Positions 45,618 through 53,148 of a stretch of 64,000 nt of DNA are shown here, in pieces. This DNA is from Pseudomonadota bacterium (GTDB lineage Bacteria; Pseudomonadota; Gammaproteobacteria; Burkholderiales; Ferrovaceae), in contig JAKABO010000001.1 in the NCBI GenBank assembly GCA_021796835.1, positions 94,473-158,472 on the forward strand, given 5' to 3'. Both the position numbers and the translations under genes were made by a program. The notes beneath the pieces were generated by a model that was given only the letters and a program-made list of their open reading frames with translations, searched no databases and was not told where the DNA came from. Every line of letters begins with the position of its first letter. Within the stretch, counting starts at the first letter, position 1.

Positions 45618-48110
45618 TTAAAGGGACATCACTTCGAATTCCTGCAGATGTGAGGGATTGGCGGCGATTTCTGTCCATGGATCCTCCGTACCCTGAAGGG
45701 CAAACAGAAGACGTTCGTAAAGGGTTTGTCGTTGCTCGAGATCTTCCACCACCTGTTGTTTCACGAAGTCGAGGCCTGCCCGTTCGACCCAGTGCACGGT
45801 ACGGTCGAGGTAGCGCGCCTGCTCGCGGTAGAGTTGGAGGAAGGCCCCCACCACTTCCAGGACTTCATCGTCACTGGCGACCTTGCAGAGAAACTGGGCA
45901 ACCACGGTCTTGATCCCACCGTTGCCAGCAACATAGATTTCATACCCCGAATCTACCCCGATGATGCCTACATCCTTGATGCCGGATTCGGCGCAGTTGC
46001 GCGGACAACCGGAAACCGCCAACTTGACTTTATGGGGGGTCCACATTCCAAACAGCATTTTTTCCAGACGTACGCCCAATGCCATGGAGCGTTGGGTACC
46101 AAAACGACAATGTTCGGAACCCACGCAAGTTTTAACAGTGCGCAGGCTTTTGCCATAGGCATGACCGGAGACCAGTCCGCTCTTTGCCAGATCAGCCCAC
46201 ATGCGTGGCAGGTCCTTTTTTTTGACGCCGAGTAGATCGATTCGTTGGCCGCCGGTGATCTTGAGGGTGGGCACCGCGTATTTTTCTGCAGCATCGGCAA
46301 TGGCACGCAGTTCGGCTGGTGTGGCCAACCCGCCCCATAACCGGGGGACTACGGAAAAACTTCCGTCTTTCTGGATATTGGCGTGAGCCCGTTCATTGAT
46401 GAAGCGACTCTGGGGGTCGTCTCGTGCCTCGTGGGGCCAACTGGAAATCAGGTAATAATTGAGTGCTGGACGGCAAGTGGCGCAGCCGTTAGGGGTTTTC
46501 CACACCAGAAAGGTCATGATCTGTGGGATGGTGAGCAGATGTTCTTCGCGGATCGCTTTGCGAACTTCCTCGTGGGTATGATCGGTACAGGGGCAGAGCG
46601 CTTTATGTAACCCATCGGCGGGTTGATAGGCGCCACCAACGGTGGAGGCCAGCAATTGCTCCACCAGTCCGGTACAGGACCCGCAGGAACTGGAAGCCTT
46701 GGTATGCTGGCGCACCTCTTCAAGAGTAAACAGCCCCCTTTCTTTGATGGTCTTGATAATGGTTCCTTTACAGACACCGTTACAGCCGCAGATTTCCGCG
46801 TGATCGGGAAGGCTGGACGCCTGGGTTTCCCCTTTATGGCCGCTGTCACCCAGGTGGTGCTGGCCGAATAGAAGATGAGGGCGCAGTTCCGTGACTTTCT
46901 GGGCATCCTTGAGCAGTTGCATGTACCAGGCACTATCGGCGGTATCGCCATAGAGAACGGCTCCCACCAGTTGATCATCCTTGAGCACCAGTTTTTTGTA
47001 GACACCGGCAGCAGGATCGGAGAGTACGATGTCTTCGCTGTCATCGGCTCCCATGAATTGACCGGCAGAGAACAGGTCGATTCCCGTTACCTTGAGTTTG
47101 GTCGAGGTGACGGAACCCTTGTAACATGCAATGCCATACTCGGCCAGGTGATTGGCAGCAACTTTGGCCTGTTCGAAAAGCGGCGCAACCAGTCCGTAGG
47201 CAATGCCGCGATGAGAAACACATTCGCCCACGGCATAGATACGGGGATCGAAGGTTTGCAGGGTGTCGTTGACCACAATGCCGCGGTGGCAGAATAGTCC
47301 GGCCGATTCAGCCAAGGCAGTGTTCGGACGGATTCCTACGGACATCACGACCAGTTCGGTCGCGAGGGTAGACCCATCCTTGAAACGCAGGGCACAGACT
47401 CGTCCATCTTCACCGCGCATCAGTTCAGAGGTTTCGCAGCCCAACTTGAACTGTAGCCCGCGGTCCTCCAGTGATTTTTTCAGGAGTTCTGCGGCAGGAC
47501 GATCAAGTTGGCGCTCCATCAGCCAGGGCATGACGTGGACTACGGTCACCGTCATGCCCCGTTGACGCAGTCCATTGGCGGCCTCCAGGCCAAGTAGACC
47601 ACCACCGATCACGACTGCGTGGTGATAACGGGAAGCAGCTTCGATCATGGCATCGGTATCGGCGATGTCACGATAACTCAGAACACCGGGTAAATCGTGA
47701 CCGGGGATCGGCAGGATGAAGGGAGTCGAACCGGTAGCCAACAACAACCGGTCGTACTTTTCAACCCGTCCATCTGCGCTGAAAACTTGACGCAAGACCC
47801 TGTCAATGCGAGTGATGCGACTCGAAGTATTCAGTTTGATGTCATGGTTCTCATACCAATCAACATCATTCAGGATGATTTCTTTGAGGGTCATTTCTCC
47901 CGCCAACACCGGTGACAAGAGAATGCGGTTGTAGTTGGGGTGAGGTTCCGCCCCAAAAACGGTGATGTCATATTTGTCCGGAGCCAACTTGAGCAATTCT
48001 TCCAGAGTACGAACTCCTGCCATGCCATTGCCGACCACGACCAGTTTTGGGCGAGTACGCTCGGCTATTGGACGTGGTTGCAGGCTATTGAGGGGGGGGT
48101 GGGCAGTCAT
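45618..48110 (-). CDS. nirB: Nitrite reductase [NAD(P)H] large subunit
   Basis: An 830-residue enzyme with an N-terminal FAD/NAD(P) module (KLVVVGNGMAGVRTLEELL, VVIGGGLLGLEAANGLRQRG), a central BFD-like [2Fe-2S] domain (ICGCNGVCKGTIIKTI with SSCGSCTGLVEQLL), and a sirohaem [4Fe-4S] reductase domain with TCVGSEHCRFGTQ and VSGCPRNCAESGIKDVGIIG. It reduces nitrite to ammonium by six electrons. The start at 48110 is preceded by AGGAGTGACATCG; the longer frame upstream is not supported. It lies five bases after nasS. Confidence 0.95.
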   Translation of the reverse strand: MTAHPPLNSLQPRPIAERTRPKLVVVGNGMAGVRTLEELLKLAPDKYDITVFGAEPHPNYNRILLSPVLAGEMTLKEIILNDVDWYENHDIKLNTSSRITRIDRVLRQVFSADGRVEKYDRLLLATGSTPFILPIPGHDLPGVLSYRDIADTDAMIEAASRYHHAVVIGGGLLGLEAANGLRQRGMTVTVVHVMPWLMERQLDRPAAELLKKSLEDRGLQFKLGCETSELMRGEDGRVCALRFKDGSTLATELVVMSVGIRPNTALAESAGLFCHRGIVVNDTLQTFDPRIYAVGECVSHRGIAYGLVAPLFEQAKVAANHLAEYGIACYKGSVTSTKLKVTGIDLFSAGQFMGADDSEDIVLSDPAAGVYKKLVLKDDQLVGAVLYGDTADSAWYMQLLKDAQKVTELRPHLLFGQHHLGDSGHKGETQASSLPDHAEICGCNGVCKGTIIKTIKERGLFTLEEVRQHTKASSSCGSCTGLVEQLLASTVGGAYQPADGLHKALCPCTDHTHEEVRKAIREEHLLTIPQIMTFLVWKTPNGCATCRPALNYYLISSWPHEARDDPQSRFINERAHANIQKDGSFSVVPRLWGGLATPAELRAIADAAEKYAVPTLKITGGQRIDLLGVKKKDLPRMWADLAKSGLVSGHAYGKSLRTVKTCVGSEHCRFGTQRSMALGVRLEKMLFGMWTPHKVKLAVSGCPRNCAESGIKDVGIIGVDSGYEIYVAGNGGIKTVVAQFLCKVASDDEVLEVVGAFLQLYREQARYLDRTVHWVERAGLDFVKQQVVEDLEQRQTLYERLLFALQGTEDPWTEIAANPSHLQEFEVMSL

Positions 48111-48115
48111 CGATG

Positions 48116-49276
48116 TCACTCCTGAGCAGTGAGGGTGAATTGGTCGGCGTACCGCTTCGGGTCTTGACCGTCCCATACCCCGCCATCGAAAAGGAAGGAG
48201 CGGCGGAACGGACTATCGGGCAGAGAGACGGCAGCGGCCTCAGCACCATCGCGGTAAAGGTCGAGTCGTTGTACCTGTTGCGCCACGGCAAGGTAGTCGG
48301 GGTGTTCGGTCAGCATTCCCCAACGTTTATGCTGAGTCATGAACCAGAGACCATCGGAGAGGTAGGGATAATTGACGGCACCATCGGCAAAGAACTTGAG
48401 GGCGTGGGAATCCTGCCACTGGTGACCCAGTCCGTCCTGATATCGTCCCTGAAGGCGTGCCGAGATCAACTCTGAAGGAAGATCGAGAAAATTTGGCTGA
48501 GCCATCAGGGCAGCTGCGATGGTCCGGTTTTCCGAGGAAGAGTCGAGCCAGCGACTGGCCTCCAGGATGGCTGCAATCAAGGCGCGGGCACTGTTGGGAT
48601 GGTGTTGGGCCCAAGCAGCCGTTGTGGTCAACACCTTTTCGGGGTGATCGGGCCAGAGGGACTGACTGGTTGCCACCGTCACGCCCACGCCCCGTTCAAC
48701 GGCCAGAGCGTTCCAGGGCTCTCCCGCACAAAATCCCTGCATCTGGCCTGTGCTCATACGTTCCACCATTTCCGGGGGAGGGACACTGGATGTCTGGAGA
48801 TCGCGCAGAGGATGGATCCCCCAGGTCGCCAGCCAGTAATAAAGCCATAGGGCATGAGTCCCGGTGGGAAAGGTCTGGGCAAAAGTGAAGCGTCGTTTAT
48901 CGTGGGCAATGGCATCGGCCAGGCTTTTACCCCCAGTGATGCCGCGTTCGGTCAGGGCGCGGGATAAGGTGATGGCCTGGCCATTGTGGTTGAGATTCAT
49001 GAGGATGGCCATGTCCCGTTGCAACCCGCCAATTCCCAACTGAACTCCGTAGATCAAGCCATAAAGGCCTTGTGCGGCATCCAGACTGCCATTGAGCAGT
49101 CGATCCCTGATCGAGGCCCAACTGTTCTCCCGTGTCAGACAAATCTTGATCCCGTGACGGCGGTCAAATTGTCCCAGGGAGGCGATCACCAGACTGGCGC
49201 AATCCGTCAAGGGGATGAAGCCCAGACGAATCTCCTCGAGTTCCGGTTTGTCCGTTCCTGTCAGCCAGACATCCAT
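48116..49276 (-). CDS. nasS: NasS-type cytoplasmic nitrate sensor
   Basis: A 386-residue protein of the NrtA/CmpA solute-binding family without any signal peptide or lipobox, beginning IRLGFIPLTDCASLVIASLGQF. Family features include LLNGSLDAAQGLYGLIYG, GEPWNALAVERGVG and AVNYPYLSDGLWFMTQHKRWG. Lack of export and a nearby nasT identify it as NasS, which holds NasT inactive until it binds nitrate or nitrite. It starts 25 bp after the terminator of the NasT-responsive leader, so its own synthesis is under NasT control. A ribosome binding site AGGAAACC precedes the ATG. Confidence 0.88.
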   Translation of the reverse strand: MDVWLTGTDKPELEEIRLGFIPLTDCASLVIASLGQFDRRHGIKICLTRENSWASIRDRLLNGSLDAAQGLYGLIYGVQLGIGGLQRDMAILMNLNHNGQAITLSRALTERGITGGKSLADAIAHDKRRFTFAQTFPTGTHALWLYYWLATWGIHPLRDLQTSSVPPPEMVERMSTGQMQGFCAGEPWNALAVERGVGVTVATSQSLWPDHPEKVLTTTAAWAQHHPNSARALIAAILEASRWLDSSSENRTIAAALMAQPNFLDLPSELISARLQGRYQDGLGHQWQDSHALKFFADGAVNYPYLSDGLWFMTQHKRWGMLTEHPDYLAVAQQVQRLDLYRDGAEAAAVSLPDSPFRRSFLFDGGVWDGQDPKRYADQFTLTAQE

Positions 49277-49300
49277 AAGGTTTCCTGAAAACTTGTAAAA

Positions 49301-49410
49301 AATAAAAACGGCGCACGCTGCACTGGGGATGTCGTTTTTCCCACTGCTGCGGACGCCGTTGTCCAGAATCCAACTTCACCTGCTCCAGAACGCCATTGTT
49401 CTGTTGTCAC
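49301..49410 (-). promoter_or_regulatory. NasT (ANTAR) responsive leader with terminator, before nasS-nirBD-nas operon
   Basis: On the minus strand, hairpin 1 is CAGAAC-AATGGC-GTTCTG (49386-49403) and hairpin 2 is GGAC-AACGGC-GTCC (49351-49364). Both hexaloops carry A1 and G4. AACGGCG in hairpin 2 and CGCCGTT upstream of the T-run (49307-49313) can instead pair to form the terminator. The layout and loops are the same as in the leader at 34.8 kb. Confidence 0.88.
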
Positions 49411-49419
49411 TGGGGATTA

Positions 49420-49435
49420 AGCAATAGTTATGCCA
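49420..49435 (-). promoter_or_regulatory. Sigma-54 promoter of nasS-nirBD-nas operon
   Basis: Minus strand TGGCATAACTATTGCT is a full match to TGGCA-YR-N4-TTGC-W. The predicted start near 49410 coincides with the beginning of the leader hairpins. Confidence 0.88.
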
Positions 49436-49542
49436 GGTTGTGACTGCGCGAAAGAAAAATGTGTTTCGGCGCATTGAATCCGGACTTCAGGAGGGAAAGC
49501 GAGGATGTTGTACAGTAGATTATTCGAGCAGCACGAAAAAAA

Positions 49543-49559
49543 TGCACAGGAACAGTGCA
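49543..49559. promoter_or_regulatory. NtrC-like binding site upstream of the nas operon
   Basis: TGCACAGGAACAGTGCA is a 17-bp palindrome with the outer TGCAC/GTGCA of the NtrC consensus. It is about 108 bp upstream of the -24 element. A TGGTGC half-site lies nearby at 49583-49588. Confidence 0.65.
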
Positions 49560-49600
49560 GATTTTTCTGGAACAGGCTATTTTGGTGCGCTTTAAAAACT

Positions 49601-50176
49601 TCAAAACAGCAATGAGGCGCTGTCGATCAGATCCCGGGCTACTTGAGCAATCGTCTTGCCCCGTGCCATGGCCAGTTTCCGCAAGGAAGCGTAAGCGGCA
49701 TCCTCTTCGAGGTGACGCTGTTTCATCAATATCCCCTTGGCTTTGTCGATGATTTTTCGATCATCCAGTTTTTGGGTGGCGCGGGCGAGTTCGTTCCTCA
49801 GTCCTTGCATCATTTCGAAACGGGCACAGGTGATGTCAATGACCGGTTTGAGTCGGGAACTATCCAGCCCGTCAACCACATAGGTGGAAACCCCGGCTTG
49901 AATCACCCGATGGATCGTCTCGCTGTCGTCATCGGAACCAAACAGGACGACTGGACGCGGCGCGGTACGATCCATTACTGCGAGGTGTTCCAGAGTATCG
50001 CGACTGGGGGAATCGGTTTCGATTAGAATGACATCTGGCTTAAAGTGTAAGACCTTGTCCAGAAGATTTTCGGAGGAGGGTAAAACTGCAGCGACCTGAT
50101 AGCCCGCCCGGATGAGTTGTTCGCAGAGGTCGGCGGTTGATTGCTGGTGTTCGTCAATGATGAGGATTTTGAGCAT
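49601..50176 (-). CDS. nasT: NasT-type ANTAR antiterminator
   Basis: A 191-residue response-regulator-like protein. The receiver-like half begins MLKILIIDEHQQSTADLCEQL and has VILIETDSPSRDTLEHL in the phosphoacceptor region. The C-terminal ANTAR domain (about residues 125-185) reads LDDRKIIDKAKGILMKQRHLEEDAAYASLRKLAM, close to the family consensus. It binds paired hexaloop RNA hairpins to prevent termination. Two such leaders are in the window. I chose the ATG matching the receiver start. A perfect sigma-54 element lies only about 15 bp upstream of that ATG. Confidence 0.92.
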   Translation of the reverse strand: MLKILIIDEHQQSTADLCEQLIRAGYQVAAVLPSSENLLDKVLHFKPDVILIETDSPSRDTLEHLAVMDRTAPRPVVLFGSDDDSETIHRVIQAGVSTYVVDGLDSSRLKPVIDITCARFEMMQGLRNELARATQKLDDRKIIDKAKGILMKQRHLEEDAAYASLRKLAMARGKTIAQVARDLIDSASLLF

Positions 50177-50190
50177 GACGCCAAAGGACA

Positions 50191-50206
50191 AGCAACGACC
50201 ATGCCA
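50191..50206 (-). promoter_or_regulatory. Sigma-54 promoter-like element at nasT
   Basis: Minus strand TGGCATGGTCGTTGCT matches TGGCA-YR-N4-TTGC-W fully. The predicted start would leave only about five bases before the nasT ATG, which is unusual. Confidence 0.55.
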
Positions 50207-50274
50207 TTCCCTTGTCACGGGACTGGAATCAAGGTAGTAAACTCTCTCTTTCACTACGAACTCGATCCGATCGA

Positions 50275-50742
50275 ATGACCCTTTCCATTCAAACCTCAGA
50301 CTTCGATATTGGCGCTGAAATCGGTCAACTACGAGGACTCTGTCCGGGAGCCGGGGCTTTGGTCAGTTTCGTGGGAACAGTGCGCGACATGAGCGGAGAA
50401 ACTGCCATCACCCATTTGTGGATCGAGCATTATCCCGGCATGACAGAGAAGTCTCTCGCAGCGATTCTTGAAGAAGCCCGCTTACGCTGGCCTTTGTTGG
50501 GCGTAAGAGTCATTCACCGGGTCGGGGCGCTGGCTCCAGGTGATGCCATTGTGTTGGTGATCGTGGCCAGTACCCATCGGGGTCCAGCCTTTGAGGCCTG
50601 CGAGTTCATTATGGATTACCTCAAGACGCAAGCCATGTTTTGGAAAAAGGAACGGTTTCCCGAAAAGGAAGTATGGGTCGACGCTCGCGCCAGCGATGAG
50701 GAGGCGGCACAACGTTGGCGCGAAAAGTTTCCACCAGCGTGA
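50275..50742 (+). CDS. moaE: Molybdopterin synthase catalytic subunit
   Basis: A 155-residue MoaE. GALVSFVGTVRDMSGETAITHLWIEHYPGMTEKSL, then HRVGALAPGDAIVLVIVASTHRGPAFEACEFIMDYLKTQAMFWKKE with the catalytic Lys residues. It transfers sulfur from MoaD thiocarboxylate to cPMP. It is divergent from nasT (99 bp apart) and starts the second Moco cluster moaE-moaC-mobA. The ATG at 50275 was chosen because family homology begins just after it. Confidence 0.94.
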   Translation: MTLSIQTSDFDIGAEIGQLRGLCPGAGALVSFVGTVRDMSGETAITHLWIEHYPGMTEKSLAAILEEARLRWPLLGVRVIHRVGALAPGDAIVLVIVASTHRGPAFEACEFIMDYLKTQAMFWKKERFPEKEVWVDARASDEEAAQRWREKFPPA

Positions 50743-50954
50743 GGTTCGGCCGGCACACCTTTGCACGCTGGAGTTTTCGGATGAGGTGATCGAGGAGCAG
50801 CCAATATGTGGGGGCTATATGGGGAATGATTACGGTTGTGGTGGCATCGCCCTTGGCATGGTGGGGTACTCCGCCGAACGAAAAAAACGGGGTTTGAGCG
50901 AGCGAACGTCATGACGCAATGCATCAGAGCAAAATTTCGGATTTTGGAAGTCAT
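50743..50954. other. Spacer between moaE and moaC
   Basis: About 210 bp without a credible gene. Short frames here lack ribosome binding sites and family resemblance. I looked for a Moco-type riboswitch and could not support one. Confidence 0.5.
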
Positions 50955-51437
50955 ATGATGAACCAACCCTTTACTCATCTCGATGATCAGGGCCGGGCTC
51001 AAATGGTCGACATTGCGAACAAGAGCGAAACTCGGCGGATTGCCCGTGCGAGCGGTCGAATCCGCATGCAGCCGAAAACCCTGTCAGCCTTTCTTGATGT
51101 TACCCTGAAGAAAGGCGATGCCATGAGCGTGGCCAGAATCGCTGCGTTGATGGCGGCCAAACGAACCTCCGAATTGATCCCCCTCTGCCACCCGCTGTCC
51201 TTGACCCATACCCAGGTAGACTTCACGCACAATGCGGAGGAAGCGTGGCTGGAATGTATCGTCACTACCGAAACCGTTGGACGTACTGGGGTCGAAATGG
51301 AAGCCTTGACGGCGGTCAGTGTTGCTCTTCTTGCACTGTATGACATGGGCAAAGGACTTGATCGAGGTATGACCATCGGAGATATTCGCCTGCTGGAAAA
51401 ATCAGGAGGCTGTTCCAGTGACTGGCGCGGCGCATGA
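50955..51437 (+). CDS. moaC: Cyclic pyranopterin monophosphate synthase
   Basis: A 160-residue MoaC. FTHLDDQGRAQMVDIANKSETRRIARASGRI at the N terminus, AAKRTSELIPLCHPLSLTHTQVDF containing the active-site His, and VGRTGVEMEALTAVSVALLALYDMGKGLDRGM. It rearranges the MoaA product to cPMP. Its 3' end overlaps mobA by 20 bases. Confidence 0.95.
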   Translation: MMNQPFTHLDDQGRAQMVDIANKSETRRIARASGRIRMQPKTLSAFLDVTLKKGDAMSVARIAALMAAKRTSELIPLCHPLSLTHTQVDFTHNAEEAWLECIVTTETVGRTGVEMEALTAVSVALLALYDMGKGLDRGMTIGDIRLLEKSGGCSSDWRGA

Positions 51438-52050
51438 CTGCCATGACATCTGCGCGCTACTGTTGGCAGGGGGGCGTGGGCAGCGTATGGGAGGGCAGGA
51501 TAAGGGCCTGCTGAATCTGAGCGGGTATCCTCTGGTGATCCATGCCCTGAAGAAAATTCGCCCCCAGGTCACGGAAGTTTTGCTGAGTGCCAACCGTAAT
51601 CACGGTCTTTATCGGGATTGGGGGTTTTCCGTCATTCCCGATAAAGAAGAGTATCTGGGGGCAGGCCCTCTGGCAGGTTTGTATGCCGGGCTGACCCACG
51701 CCACTTCTTCCCTGGTCCTGTCTCTTCCTTGTGATTCTCCCTTTTTCCCGGACACACTCCCTTATCGACTGTCTCGGGCGCTTTCGACTCAAGATGCCGA
51801 AATCGCCTTTCCAGTGTCGGATGGGCACAGTCACCAGGCCTTTTTGCTGTGCCGTACCAACCTGAAGGACTCGCTGAAAAAATATCTGGACAGCGGCCAG
51901 CGCCACGTACTGGGGTGGGTACAAAGTCACCGTTATGTGAAGGTACGTTTTACCAACGGGGATGATTTTCTCAATATCAATACCCCTGAGGACCTGGCAA
52001 GGGCGGAAACACGTTATGCCGAAAAGTCCATACAGTGTACTGGTCCCTGA
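51418..52050 (+). CDS. mobA: Molybdenum cofactor guanylyltransferase
   Basis: A 210-residue nucleotidyltransferase. LLAGGRGQRMGGQDKGLLNLSG is the GTP-binding signature, GAGPLAGLYAGL follows, and VLSLPCDSPFFP has the metal-site Asp. It converts Mo-molybdopterin to MGD. The GTG start is preceded by AGGAGG inside moaC, and the reading frames overlap by 20 bases. It converges with the outer membrane protein gene, leaving two bases between the stops. Confidence 0.94.
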   Translation: MTGAAHDCHDICALLLAGGRGQRMGGQDKGLLNLSGYPLVIHALKKIRPQVTEVLLSANRNHGLYRDWGFSVIPDKEEYLGAGPLAGLYAGLTHATSSLVLSLPCDSPFFPDTLPYRLSRALSTQDAEIAFPVSDGHSHQAFLLCRTNLKDSLKKYLDSGQRHVLGWVQSHRYVKVRFTNGDDFLNINTPEDLARAETRYAEKSIQCTGP

Positions 52051-52052
52051 AA

Positions 52053-52952
52053 TCAGAACGCCAAGCGGGCAGAGGTGACCCAGCCGTTTCCAAACGTGCT
52101 GAATCCGCTCATGTTGGTCGTCTGATACCCTGCACCCAGAATGAGTCTGGTACGGCCTTCGAGGGGAATTCGGCCAAAGATGATCCCGTAAGTGACGATC
52201 AACTGATCTTTCCCGGAGAAGATCCCGCCTTGCCAACGGGTTAAACTGGTTTCGATTTCTGGCCAGAAATAGTTGGAAAAATGCCCCTGAAACGAGGTAT
52301 TCCAGACGGTGGGTTCGCCAAGGATATTCTGGTTCCCGGAAGGGAAACTTTTGCTATAGGTACTTTGTATATTCACTCCCTGATCCCGGGTTCCCCAACC
52401 TTTTCCAACCGCCAGGGTTGGTGTGGTAACAGTATAGTTCTGGGTAAAAGCGGTGCTCCCCGTTGGAAGTGTCACCCCCATGAAACCAGTGACGATGTAG
52501 TTGCCATGTTCTTCGTTGGCAGACAGGAATCGGTACTTCATGAGGAGCGATTCGTCAGTCCATCCCGAGGTTGTGGTTTTAGGGGTTTGGTTGCTCATAT
52601 AGCCAGGTTGTCCGATGATGACTTCAACATGTTCAGAGGGAATCAATTCCAGTCCCTTTCCGCCCCCGTTGTTGGTCAGTGTGGTTCCCCCTGCCTTGTT
52701 CTGAATAATTTCATCGTAGCGATACTCTTCTTCCAGGCGCGGAGTCACCGTTACCAGTGGGGTCATCCAATGGGGCTGCTCCTCCTGAGTTTTATCGACG
52801 TTGGCAAACCAACCGTCGTTCGTGTTGGATTCGGGAGGATTCAAGGAAAGAGCATTTGGAACCGGGTCGGCAAGGGCACTGAATGTCAAGGAAAGCAGTC
52901 CTGTGCCAGTTAAAAGCGACAGGGTTGATTTGCTGATGAATAATGAAGTCAT
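52053..52952 (-). CDS. Outer membrane channel-like protein, paralogue next to nifV
   Basis: A 299-residue protein with a signal peptide (SLLTGTGLLSLTFSALA) and the same conserved blocks as the protein at 35.0 kb: DGWFANVDKTQEEQPHW, EEYRYDEIIQNKAGGT, GLELIPSEHVEVIIGQPGYM, DESLLMKYRFLSANEE. By eye roughly two thirds of aligned residues are identical. It ends VTSARLAF, a barrel-type C terminus. Upstream are a sigma-54 promoter and a TGT-N10-ACA site but no ANTAR leader. It follows nifV on the same strand. The substrate is unknown. Confidence 0.8.
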   Translation of the reverse strand: MTSLFISKSTLSLLTGTGLLSLTFSALADPVPNALSLNPPESNTNDGWFANVDKTQEEQPHWMTPLVTVTPRLEEEYRYDEIIQNKAGGTTLTNNGGGKGLELIPSEHVEVIIGQPGYMSNQTPKTTTSGWTDESLLMKYRFLSANEEHGNYIVTGFMGVTLPTGSTAFTQNYTVTTPTLAVGKGWGTRDQGVNIQSTYSKSFPSGNQNILGEPTVWNTSFQGHFSNYFWPEIETSLTRWQGGIFSGKDQLIVTYGIIFGRIPLEGRTRLILGAGYQTTNMSGFSTFGNGWVTSARLAF

Positions 52953-53023
52953 GAAGATTTCCTCTGGTTGGGTTTATGCGCGAATCGAATACCGCTATGT
53001 ATTCATCTATATAACGGTGGTTC

Positions 53024-53039
53024 AGCAATTTACATGCCA
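53024..53039 (-). promoter_or_regulatory. Sigma-54 promoter of the nifV-side outer membrane protein
   Basis: Minus strand TGGCATGTAAATTGCT matches the consensus fully, about 72 bp upstream of the ATG. Confidence 0.75.
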
Positions 53040-53089
53040 ATAACCATCATATTGATAATTAACGGTTAAATTTGTATTCGTCGAGGAAA

Positions 53090-53105
53090 TGTCGCAAACC
53101 TGACA
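53090..53105. promoter_or_regulatory. NifA-type upstream activator site candidate
   Basis: TGTCGCAAACCTGACA fits TGT-N10-ACA. It is about 51 bp upstream of the -24 element, nearer than usual. Such a short motif also occurs by chance. Confidence 0.45.
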
Positions 53106-53148
53106 AACCAGAGTCAGACAAAATACATGCTTTGGATCTGGTGATCTC

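Noticed and set aside
48116..49276. Periplasmic nitrate-binding protein (NrtA) of an ABC transporter.
   Set aside because: No signal peptide or lipobox and no permease or ATPase genes nearby; NasS fits better.
50743..50954. Possible Moco riboswitch before moaC.
   Set aside because: The spacer is the right size, but I could not assemble the conserved paired elements by eye; a covariance search would decide.
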